This document shows, one piece after another, positions 1-4,851 of a stretch of DNA of 6,335 bases. A program made the translations under genes and the position numbers. This DNA comes from Acidimicrobiia bacterium (GTDB taxonomy: Bacteria; Actinomycetota; Acidimicrobiia; Spongiisociales; UBA5794), in contig JAOZMA010000059.1 of the NCBI GenBank assembly GCA_029934555.1, forward strand, positions 1-6,335, read 5' to 3'. The notes beneath the pieces are model-generated. The model had not been told where the DNA came from and did not search any database. It saw only the letters and a program-made list of their open reading frames with translations. Numbering within the stretch: the first letter of the stretch is position 1; each line of letters begins with the position of its first letter.

Positions 1-190
1 ATCTCAAGAGGTCGATGCCTCCCCTCCTCGATTCGGGGTCGTACTACGTCATACGCACGGCGTAGTACCACCTGTCGGCTCCCCAACTCGACCGACCCCG
101 CTCATTTCCGAAGAGCCGGTATTGTCCAGGCACCACGTGTCGTGTGCTGGTCTCTATCGATGAATCTGGATTCCCTATAGCCTTGCGCGA
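1..190. other. Non-coding leader region with inverted repeats
   Basis: I see no convincing coding region here. The stretch contains a hairpin-forming inverted repeat at 37-72 (annotated separately). A second 8-bp pair, CGGGGTCG (34-41) with CGACCCCG (93-100), would enclose it. A smaller pair CCAG/CTGG lies near 127-150, and a GAATC-TG-GATTC palindrome lies at 163-174, just before the small ORF at 191. No T-run follows any of these stems, so none is a standard intrinsic terminator. No tRNA T-arm or anticodon arm could be recognised on either strand. The stretch could be a regulatory leader, the 3' region of a gene beyond the window edge, or an unrecognised structured RNA; the sequence does not decide. 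Confidence 0.4.
37..72. repeat. Inverted repeat GTACTACG / CGTAGTAC
   Basis: GTACTACG (41-48) and CGTAGTAC (61-68) are perfect reverse complements separated by 12 bases. The pairing extends outward to 12-base arms (37-48 and 61-72) with a single mismatch (position 40 against 69). It could form a stable hairpin in RNA or act as a dyad operator. It is not followed by a T-tract. The left arm overlaps the 34-41 sequence that can instead pair with 93-100, so two foldings partly compete. Confidence 0.6.
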
Positions 191-391
191 GTGAAGCAAG
201 GAACCAGCAGAACCGTCCTCGTATCGGATCTCGTCGTATCAGACGGGCCGTTCCAAGACGCCGCACGCGACTTCGTCACCGGGAACTGCAGTATGTGTCG
301 CATGACGGTTCTCGAGCAGGACGCCCGTTTCCATGATGCCGGCTATCTCTGCACCGATTGCTGGCAGTACGCGGCCGGCATCGTTCACTAG
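191..391 (+). CDS. Possible small CxxC/CxxC zinc-ribbon protein
   Basis: This 66-residue reading frame starts with GTG and ends with TAG. Its C-terminal half carries two CxxC pairs, Cys33/Cys36 (CSMC) and Cys54/Cys57 (CTDC), 17 residues apart, followed by a Trp. This is the layout of a small zinc ribbon, which suggests structural zinc and perhaps nucleic-acid or protein binding. I do not recognise a specific family. GTG at 191 is the only usable start: the frame opens after a TGA at 161-163, and the next in-frame Met (residue 38) would remove the first CxxC pair. No Shine-Dalgarno sequence precedes the start, which is the main reason for doubt. It converges on the amidohydrolase gene, and the two stop codons lie about 30 bases apart. 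The paired CxxC motifs are unlikely to arise by chance in so short a frame, but a fortuitous ORF remains possible. Confidence 0.45.
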   Translation: MKQGTSRTVLVSDLVVSDGPFQDAARDFVTGNCSMCRMTVLEQDARFHDAGYLCTDCWQYAAGIVH

Positions 392-421
392 AACGTTCCG
401 ACACCGGGGCACAGGACGTTC
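391..421. repeat. Short inverted repeat between convergent stops
   Basis: GAACGT (391-396) and ACGTTC (416-421) are perfect reverse complements around a 19-base loop. They touch the stop codons of the small ORF on the plus strand and the amidohydrolase on the minus strand. The arms are only 6 bp and no T-run follows, so this is at best a weak termination or pause structure between convergent genes. Confidence 0.3.
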
Positions 422-2000
422 AACTGCTGCAGATCGGACGCGTTCTGTCCACCACGACCCGTTCTCCTTGAACCCACGTCTCGAAGACAACCGTGCCTCT
501 CAGTTGATCGGGATCGCTCGCGACCGGGTCCCGGTCGACGGCGACGATGTCTGCTGGGCTGCCGGGAGAGAATGGGAGCGGCTCGCCGAGCGCGGCTGCT
601 GCACCATCCGTGAAGAGCGATAGCGCCCGATCAGGTAGGAGCCCCTCGCTTCGTGTCACGCCGGCCCGGTCTCTGGCCAAGGCCATTCCTTCCCACGGAT
701 CAGGAGATTCCACCGGACTGTCTGATCCGCCGCACATCGGGACTCCGGCATGGTCGAGCGACGCGAACGGATATGTGGACACGATGCGATCAGGTCCGAC
801 GCGATCGGCGATCCATTCGAACTCGGACCCGAGGAACGCCGGCTGCACCGACACAACCAGCCCGAGACGGGCGATCCGATCGATGTCTGTGCGATCGAGA
901 ACGGAGGCGTGCTCGATGCGGAGCCGCCCGGGAGGGGCACCTGCGGTAACGAGTTCTTCGTAGAGATCGACGACCGCCCCGTTGGCTCGATCCCCGATTG
1001 CGTGGAGCGCAACCATCCCGCCCATCCGAAGCGACGTTTCGGCGAGGAGTCGATCTGAAGCGTCGAGACGCATCGTGCCGAATTCGTCGGGACGATCGGT
1101 GAACGGGGCGTGCATCGCCGCCGTATGGCCGCCGAGGCTGCCATCGGCGAAACCCTTGTATCCGGCCCAACGAAGTCGATCGCCGGCTCCGTTCAGACGC
1201 CGCGCCGCACTTTCGAAGTCGGCGACGTTGTGAGCGATGACGAAGCCGTGGGCGTTGATAGGAAGACGATCGGCGACGGCGACGATCGCTGCGACCTCGT
1301 CCCCGAGGCTGGCCCAGGGGCCATCGCCGAGTCCAAGCATGGCACCGATAGACGTGATTCCCAGACCGCCAAGACCGGCCATGGCGTCGAGGATCGACTG
1401 CTCCGTAACGGAACCTGACGCATCGAGGCGAGTAGACACGAGATCGATTGCGGTCTCCCTCAGGACACCGGTCGGCTCCCCATCGGCATCCCGGTCGATC
1501 GAACCGTCACCGGGGTCCGGGGTTGAAGCATCAACGCCGGCGTGACGGAGAGCGGCCGAGTTGGCGATGGCCACGTGGCCGCAGTAACGGTGGATCAGCA
1601 CCGGACGGTTCGACACGGCCTCGTCGAGATCATCCCGAGTGGGGAGGCGCTGTTCGACGAGCGACTCATCGTCGAGTCGGAGAGCGACCAGGGGTTCACC
1701 AGGTGAAAGGTCTGCCGCGGCCGCTCTGACCGTGTCCTGGAGCTCTCCGATACTCGAAACGCTGTTGAGTGACGTTCCCGAGAGCGAGGCAGCGTATGTC
1801 ACGGGATGTATGTGTGCGTCCCTCAGACCGGGGATCAGATAGGCGCCGGCAAACTCCTCAACGGTGACGCCCTGAGTCTTGAGGGTTCGGTGGTCGCCGG
1901 CAGCGACGACGCGGCCATCTTCGATCAGGATCGCATTGCCGGGAACACCCCGGGCCGTCCGCACCGCTTCGCCGACCAGCAGCCTTCGATCCGTGGTCAT
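420..2000 (-). CDS. YtcJ-type metal-dependent amidohydrolase (Amidohydro_3)
   Basis: A 526-residue hydrolase of the amidohydrolase superfamily, Amidohydro_3/YtcJ branch, predicted cytoplasmic with no signal peptide. After an N-terminal composite beta segment (residues 1-55) comes the HxH metal motif GLRDAHIHP (His63, His65). The family block with CGHVAIANSAAL follows (about 140-151), then TPDPGDGSIDRD and GEPTGVLRE (160-182). YKGFADGSLGGHTAAM (281-296) has Lys282 as a possible metal-bridging residue. HAIGDRAN (333-340), RIEHASVLD (361-369) and GGSDSPV (424-430, Asp427) supply the remaining metal and catalytic positions. The C-terminal SPADIVAVDRDP segment closes the composite domain. Length and motif order are normal and the gene looks intact. 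Family members hydrolyse amide, formamide or related C-N bonds; the substrate cannot be read from the sequence. Its ATG overlaps the TGA of the upstream phosphatase (ATGA) and no ribosome binding site is visible, so translation is probably coupled. Confidence 0.93.
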   Translation of the reverse strand: MTTDRRLLVGEAVRTARGVPGNAILIEDGRVVAAGDHRTLKTQGVTVEEFAGAYLIPGLRDAHIHPVTYAASLSGTSLNSVSSIGELQDTVRAAAADLSPGEPLVALRLDDESLVEQRLPTRDDLDEAVSNRPVLIHRYCGHVAIANSAALRHAGVDASTPDPGDGSIDRDADGEPTGVLRETAIDLVSTRLDASGSVTEQSILDAMAGLGGLGITSIGAMLGLGDGPWASLGDEVAAIVAVADRLPINAHGFVIAHNVADFESAARRLNGAGDRLRWAGYKGFADGSLGGHTAAMHAPFTDRPDEFGTMRLDASDRLLAETSLRMGGMVALHAIGDRANGAVVDLYEELVTAGAPPGRLRIEHASVLDRTDIDRIARLGLVVSVQPAFLGSEFEWIADRVGPDRIVSTYPFASLDHAGVPMCGGSDSPVESPDPWEGMALARDRAGVTRSEGLLPDRALSLFTDGAAAALGEPLPFSPGSPADIVAVDRDPVASDPDQLRGTVVFETWVQGERVVVDRTRPICSS

Positions 2001-2782
2001 CTCAGACGGTCCGGAAGGGCAGGCTCGAGGATCCTTCTGAGAGCGTCATGGACCAGGCCGTTGCTTGACAGGACCATGGGCGTCGCCGGCAGGGAATCGT
2101 TGCCACCGAAGTCGGTCACGCGACCGCCGGCCTCTCGCACGATGAGGATCCCGGCTGCTTGATCCCACGGCGCAAGGCCGAGTTCCCAGTAGGCCTCGTA
2201 CCTGCCTGCCGCTACCCATGCGAGGTCGAGTGCCGCCGAACCGAACCGGCGGATGCCGTTGACGGACCCGAGCACCGCACCCAGCACTGCGGCGTACTCG
2301 TCGGGGTAGTCCCCGTGATCGTATGGGAAGCCGGTTGCTGTCACCGATCGATCGAGATCATCTGTTGCAGACACACTGATCGGGCGTCCGTTGAGAGAGG
2401 CGCCCTCTCCAATGGCGGCGGAGAAACATTCGTCACGGAGTGGGTCATAGATGACGCCGGCGAGCGGTCGGTCGCCATCCCACAGCGCGATGCTGACAGC
2501 GATCTGGGGGATGCCATGAACGAAGTTCACCGTCCCGTCGAGAGGATCGACGATCCAGAGGCGGCCGCCCGGGATCGTGCCACCGCTCTCCTCAGCGAGG
2601 ATCGCATCATCCGGTCGATGCTTCGAGATGATCGACAGGACCGCCTTCTCAGAAGCGTGATCGATCTCGGTTACCGGATCGAATCGTCGCTTGTAGTGCG
2701 CCGTGACACCACGATCGAACCCATCACGAAGAATTGCCCCACCGACCCGCGCAGCGTCGATTGCCAGTTGAAGATCATCCAT
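1997..2782 (-). CDS. Inositol monophosphatase family phosphatase
   Basis: A 261-residue Mg2+-dependent, Li+-sensitive-type sugar/inositol phosphatase of the IMPase (SuhB/HisN/CysQ) superfamily, predicted cytoplasmic. All family signatures are present in order: DPVTEID (35-41); the metal-binding pair Glu64-Glu65 in LAEESG; the core motif WIVDPLDGTVNF (76-87; metal ligands Asp79 and Asp82, phosphate-binding Gly83-Thr84); GSAALDLAWVAAGR (181-194); and WDQAAG (206-211), with Asp207 as the third metal aspartate. Length is typical and nothing is missing. The ATG at 2782 gives the normal family N-terminus, although only a weak purine stretch precedes it. It is the first gene of a two-gene operon with the overlapping amidohydrolase, and diverges from lnt. 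It could act on myo-inositol 1-phosphate, histidinol phosphate or PAP; these cannot be told apart by eye, so no gene symbol is given. Confidence 0.95.
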   Translation of the reverse strand: MDDLQLAIDAARVGGAILRDGFDRGVTAHYKRRFDPVTEIDHASEKAVLSIISKHRPDDAILAEESGGTIPGGRLWIVDPLDGTVNFVHGIPQIAVSIALWDGDRPLAGVIYDPLRDECFSAAIGEGASLNGRPISVSATDDLDRSVTATGFPYDHGDYPDEYAAVLGAVLGSVNGIRRFGSAALDLAWVAAGRYEAYWELGLAPWDQAAGILIVREAGGRVTDFGGNDSLPATPMVLSSNGLVHDALRRILEPALPDRLR

Positions 2783-2801
2783 CTCAACAGCCTACGCCTG
2801 C

Positions 2802-2863
2802 GAGTAGATCAGTAGATCAGTTCGGGCATCTCGGTGCTGCTCTACTGCGCTACTGCTCTACTC
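2802..2863. repeat. AGTAG-type octamer repeats forming an inverted repeat in the divergent promoter region
   Basis: This intergenic stretch between the phosphatase (minus) and lnt (plus) consists largely of one octamer theme. AGTAGATC occurs twice in tandem at 2803-2818. Three adjacent octamers of the inverted form, GCTCTACT, GCGCTACT and GCTCTACT, fill 2839-2862. The two blocks are reverse complements: arms 2802-2821 and 2844-2863 match at 17 of 20 positions around a 22-base loop. The right arm ends 10 bases before the lnt start, where a Shine-Dalgarno sequence would normally lie. The arrangement would suit a multi-site operator controlling both directions or an RNA hairpin in the lnt leader. 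No convincing -35/-10 pair was found for either gene. Confidence 0.6.
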
Positions 2864-2873
2864 TTCACCGTCC

Positions 2874-4388
2874 ATGGTCCTTCCCTATCTCGCGGCGCTT
2901 CTCAGCGCCCTGCTCATGTGGGCATCGTTCCCACCACTCGACATCGGACCGCTCGCGTTCGTCGCGCCGATCCCATTGTTCTGGGCGCTGCGGCGTGTCG
3001 AGCAGGGGTTCGAGGCGGTTACGATCGGCTTCCTCTGGGGCTCCGTCTTCTTTGGAGCCCTGCTGTTCTGGATCACGGTTCTGGGCTTCATCGCTTGGGT
3101 GCCTCTGGTTCTCCTGATGTCCGCCTACTTCGCGGCCTACTCCTTCGTGGTGTGGCTCTTCCGGCTGTGGCCGGCCTGGCGATGGTGGCTCATCGTCGTT
3201 GGGGCTTGGGCTGCTATCGAGTTCATCCGGGCAAGGTTCCCGTTCGGTGGGTTCCCGTGGGGGAGCATCGGATACGCAGCAGCAGGGACGCACCCACTCC
3301 TCGGCACCGTGCAATGGGTCGGCCCGGCCGGCTGGACGGTTCTAGCAGTGGCATTCGCAGCGGCCGCCACCCTCTTCATCGAGTCGCGGAGCAACTGGCG
3401 ACAACTCGTCGATGTGTCGGTCGTGGTCGTTCTTCTCGGTGTGGCCGGAATGCTGTTCCCGCCCAGAGCGGATGGTCAACCGCTGCATGTTGCGATCGTC
3501 CAGGGCGGCTCGCCTTGCCCGATGGTCCACTGCCAGAATGAGAACCAGCGGATCTTCGAGTCACACCTGGAGCTGACGGAGACGATCCCGGACAATGGCG
3601 CGGATCTCGTCGTCTGGGCGGAGAACTCCACGGGACCTCCTTTCGATCCCGAGAACAACGATGCTGTGAAGGCGGCGATCATCGCTCAGGCGGGGAGAAT
3701 CGGCGCCTATTTCCTCGTGTCCGGTACCCGGACGGTTGAGCCTGATGGGTTCCTCAACGTCAACATGTTCTACTCGCCTGAAGGTGTCAAGATCGGCGAG
3801 TACGCCAAGCAACACCCGGTTCCGTTCGGAGAGTATGTCCCGCTACGTTCGCTGTTGGGATTCATCCCTCAACTCGACCAGGTGCCGAGGGACATGGTTC
3901 GGGGTACCGAACCCGTCGTGTTCCCGATGACGTTCTCAACCGATGGAGAACCGACACAATGGCAGTTGGGTTCGGTGATCTCCTTCGAGGGTGCCTTCAC
4001 CCGATCCATCCATGCGACCGCTGATGCAGGGTCACAGCTCATGGTTGTTGCGACGAACGAAAGCTCCTACGGCGAGACCGCTACCTCGGACCAGTTGATC
4101 GACATGACGAAGGTGAACGCCGCGGCAATAGGTCAGGATCTCGTTCATGCAGCGATCACGGGAAAGTCAACGTTCATCACAGCTGCGGGTGACGTCGGCG
4201 AAACTACCGACGTCTACACCGAGGGCGTGCTCTACGGCGACGTTGCGATGCGTAGCGCCGGGCCCACGGTGTTCACGATGTTCCCCAACTGGATGACCCT
4301 CCTCGCGATCCTTGGTCTGGTGGGTGCGCTGCTCTGGCCGGGAGAGGGTGGTCTCAAGGAGATGGCAGGGCGTCATCGACGGGATTGA
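2874..4388 (+). CDS. lnt: Apolipoprotein N-acyltransferase, with Ser at the nucleophile position
   Basis: A 504-residue membrane enzyme of the Lnt family, which transfers an acyl chain from phospholipid to the N-terminal cysteine of lipoproteins on the outer face of the cytoplasmic membrane. Several hydrophobic segments span about residues 3-196, including the family block FPFGGFPWGSIGYA (122-135). An extracytoplasmic carbon-nitrogen hydrolase domain (about 204-465) follows, then a final membrane segment (about 472-488). Glu250 (VVWAEN) and Lys312 (YAKQHPVPFGEYVP) match the catalytic Glu and Lys of E. coli Lnt, and Glu320 and Glu372 match other required residues. The nucleophile position is Ser370 (VISFE, codon TCC at 3981) instead of Cys. 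The protein has only two cysteines, 215 and 220, in the loop after the first hydrolase strand. ATG at 2874 gives the usual N-terminus but lacks a Shine-Dalgarno sequence. The family call is firm; activity is uncertain. Confidence 0.93.
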   Translation: MVLPYLAALLSALLMWASFPPLDIGPLAFVAPIPLFWALRRVEQGFEAVTIGFLWGSVFFGALLFWITVLGFIAWVPLVLLMSAYFAAYSFVVWLFRLWPAWRWWLIVVGAWAAIEFIRARFPFGGFPWGSIGYAAAGTHPLLGTVQWVGPAGWTVLAVAFAAAATLFIESRSNWRQLVDVSVVVVLLGVAGMLFPPRADGQPLHVAIVQGGSPCPMVHCQNENQRIFESHLELTETIPDNGADLVVWAENSTGPPFDPENNDAVKAAIIAQAGRIGAYFLVSGTRTVEPDGFLNVNMFYSPEGVKIGEYAKQHPVPFGEYVPLRSLLGFIPQLDQVPRDMVRGTEPVVFPMTFSTDGEPTQWQLGSVISFEGAFTRSIHATADAGSQLMVVATNESSYGETATSDQLIDMTKVNAAAIGQDLVHAAITGKSTFITAAGDVGETTDVYTEGVLYGDVAMRSAGPTVFTMFPNWMTLLAILGLVGALLWPGEGGLKEMAGRHRRD

Positions 4389-4408
4389 CGGGCTTTACAA
4401 AAACAGTT

Positions 4409-4437
4409 TTGCAATGTTGGGATAGTGCAAATAGGAT
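4409..4437 (+). promoter_or_regulatory. Predicted sigma70-like promoter with an overlapping inverted repeat
   Basis: TTGCAA (4409-4414) as -35 and TAGGAT (4432-4437) as -10 are separated by exactly 17 bases. Each matches 4 of 6 consensus bases, and TANNNT -10 elements are usual in actinobacteria. It would place the transcript start near 4444, leaving a leader of about 80 bases before the ATG at 4523. TTTGCA (4408-4413) and TGCAAA (4426-4431) form a 6-bp dyad covering the -35 and spacer, a plausible operator position. Prediction only. Confidence 0.45.
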
Positions 4438-4511
4438 GGGGTCAACAAATCCCGATTCGTCCCGTCGTCGTTCACCATCGACTGACTGGGTCGGTTTCAA
4501 TCACTCTTCCC

Positions 4512-4516
4512 GGAGG
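4512..4516 (+). promoter_or_regulatory. Ribosome binding site GGAGG for the zinc-knuckle gene
   Basis: GGAGG lies 6 bases before the ATG at 4523, an optimal Shine-Dalgarno arrangement. It decides the start in favour of 4523 over the longer in-frame ATG at 4385. Its strength contrasts with lnt, which has none. Confidence 0.8.
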
Positions 4517-4522
4517 TCATCC

Positions 4523-4717
4523 ATGTCCGACATTATGAAAGCGTCTCGCCCCCAAGGCAGGTCCCGCCGCCCCAAGACCTATGACGAAGGTCGCGTCTGT
4601 GGCACCGACGGATGCGAGACCATTCTCTCTCGCTACAACCGTGCAGAGTTCTGCCACACCCACAAGCCCGTCAAGTACCCGCGTCTCCGCGGAGTCCTGA
4701 CGCAGACACAGAACTGA
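4523..4717 (+). CDS. Small basic zinc-knuckle protein (CxxxxC...CxxH)
   Basis: A 64-residue protein with a basic N-terminal stretch (RSRRPK, residues 13-18) followed by a compact putative zinc site: Cys26-x4-Cys31-x12-Cys44-x2-His47, with the internal motif T-x-LSRYN (33-39). His45 is an alternative ligand. From memory, similar GCxTxLSxYN...CxxH peptides occur in small uncharacterised actinobacterial proteins; I cannot name a family. The basic tail plus metal site suggests nucleic-acid or protein binding in the cytoplasm, which is inference. The start is fixed by GGAGG 6 bases upstream. It lies downstream of lnt on the same strand but 134 bp away and with its own predicted promoter, so it is probably a separate transcript. 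Its 3' end runs into TGACGC repeats (the stop TGA is part of one) and then a terminator-like stem. Confidence 0.8.
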   Translation: MSDIMKASRPQGRSRRPKTYDEGRVCGTDGCETILSRYNRAEFCHTHKPVKYPRLRGVLTQTQN

Positions 4718-4760
4718 CGCTGACGCAGAGCTAACGCTGTGTACTGAGTGACGCTGACGC
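4698..4760 (+). repeat. TGACGC hexamer repeats at the 3' end of the zinc-knuckle gene
   Basis: Exact TGACGC occurs at 4698, 4715, 4721, 4749 and 4755, with a TAACGC variant at 4732. The spacing 17, 6, 11, 17, 6 means the pattern recurs with a 34-bp period, suggesting a decayed 34-bp duplication (4698-4731 and 4732-4765). The repeats begin inside the coding sequence; the second includes the stop codon. Confidence 0.7.
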
Positions 4761-4792
4761 TCAGTACTTTGTACTGAGTATCAAGTATTGAG
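4741..4792. repeat. GTACTGAG direct and inverted repeats with competing hairpins
   Basis: GTACTGAG occurs at 4741-4748 and 4771-4778, its exact reverse complement CTCAGTAC at 4760-4767, and a one-base variant GTATTGAG at 4785-4792. The inverted copy can pair with the first copy (11-base loop) or with the second copy (3-base TTT loop), but not both. The cluster lies between the zinc-knuckle stop and the terminator-like stem at 4797. The geometry resembles an attenuator or a 3'-UTR stability element, but could equally be the remains of duplications. Confidence 0.65.
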
Positions 4793-4796
4793 GAAC

Positions 4797-4824
4797 AAGG
4801 CGGCGCCCTCTCGGGCGCCGCCTT
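4797..4824. terminator. Bidirectional terminator-like hairpin between convergent genes
   Basis: The arms 4797-4808 (AAGGCGGCGCCC) and 4813-4824 (GGGCGCCGCCTT) are perfect 12-bp reverse complements around a TCTC loop. The stem lies between the zinc-knuckle gene (ending at 4717, plus) and the aminotransferase (ending at 4852, minus), so it can serve both. The T-tract is short on either strand, as is common in high-GC genomes. Confidence 0.85.
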
Positions 4825-4851
4825 CTTCGTGTCTGACGGGTTTGTTCCGGG

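Larger units (their letters stand above)
4389..4522 (+). other. Leader region between lnt and the zinc-knuckle gene
   Basis: This 134-bp gap is noticeably more AT-rich in its first 50 bases than the flanking genes. It holds an AAAAC-a-GTTTT palindrome (4400-4410), a predicted promoter with a TTTGCA/TGCAAA inverted repeat, and a strong ribosome binding site before the ATG at 4523. No GC-rich terminator follows lnt, so some read-through from lnt is possible. The reading frame of the small gene is open upstream to a possible ATG at 4385, but that extension crosses the promoter and lacks a ribosome binding site, so I treat it as non-coding. Confidence 0.5.

Noticed and set aside
1..190. tRNA or known structured RNA
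   Set aside because: No T-arm, anticodon arm or recognised RNA signature on either strand; only generic hairpins.
2159..2815. 218-codon plus-strand frame antisense to the phosphatase
   Set aside because: The minus strand encodes a complete IMPase with all motifs; the antisense frame shows no recognisable domain.
2865..3314. 149-codon minus-strand frame within lnt, rich in Glu/Pro
   Set aside because: Antisense shadow of the membrane-spanning part of Lnt; composition is the mirror of hydrophobic codons.
3516..3533. Frameshift in lnt as explanation of the unusual cysteine loop
   Set aside because: The frame continues without a stop and the flanking motifs VAIVQGG and VVWAEN remain in the same frame at near-normal spacing.
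2834..3541. Long plus-strand open frame overlapping lnt (235 codons)
   Set aside because: It lies in another frame of lnt, has an Arg/Gly/Ser-rich composition with no domain, and is explained by high-GC codon bias.
4385..4522. Longer N-terminus for the zinc-knuckle protein from ATG 4385
   Set aside because: No ribosome binding site, low-complexity Ser/Arg translation and a predicted promoter inside; GGAGG before 4523 fits much better.
4741..4792. CRISPR-like array from repeated GTACTGAG
   Set aside because: Repeats are only 8 bp, irregularly spaced and without spacers of constant length; no cas genes nearby.
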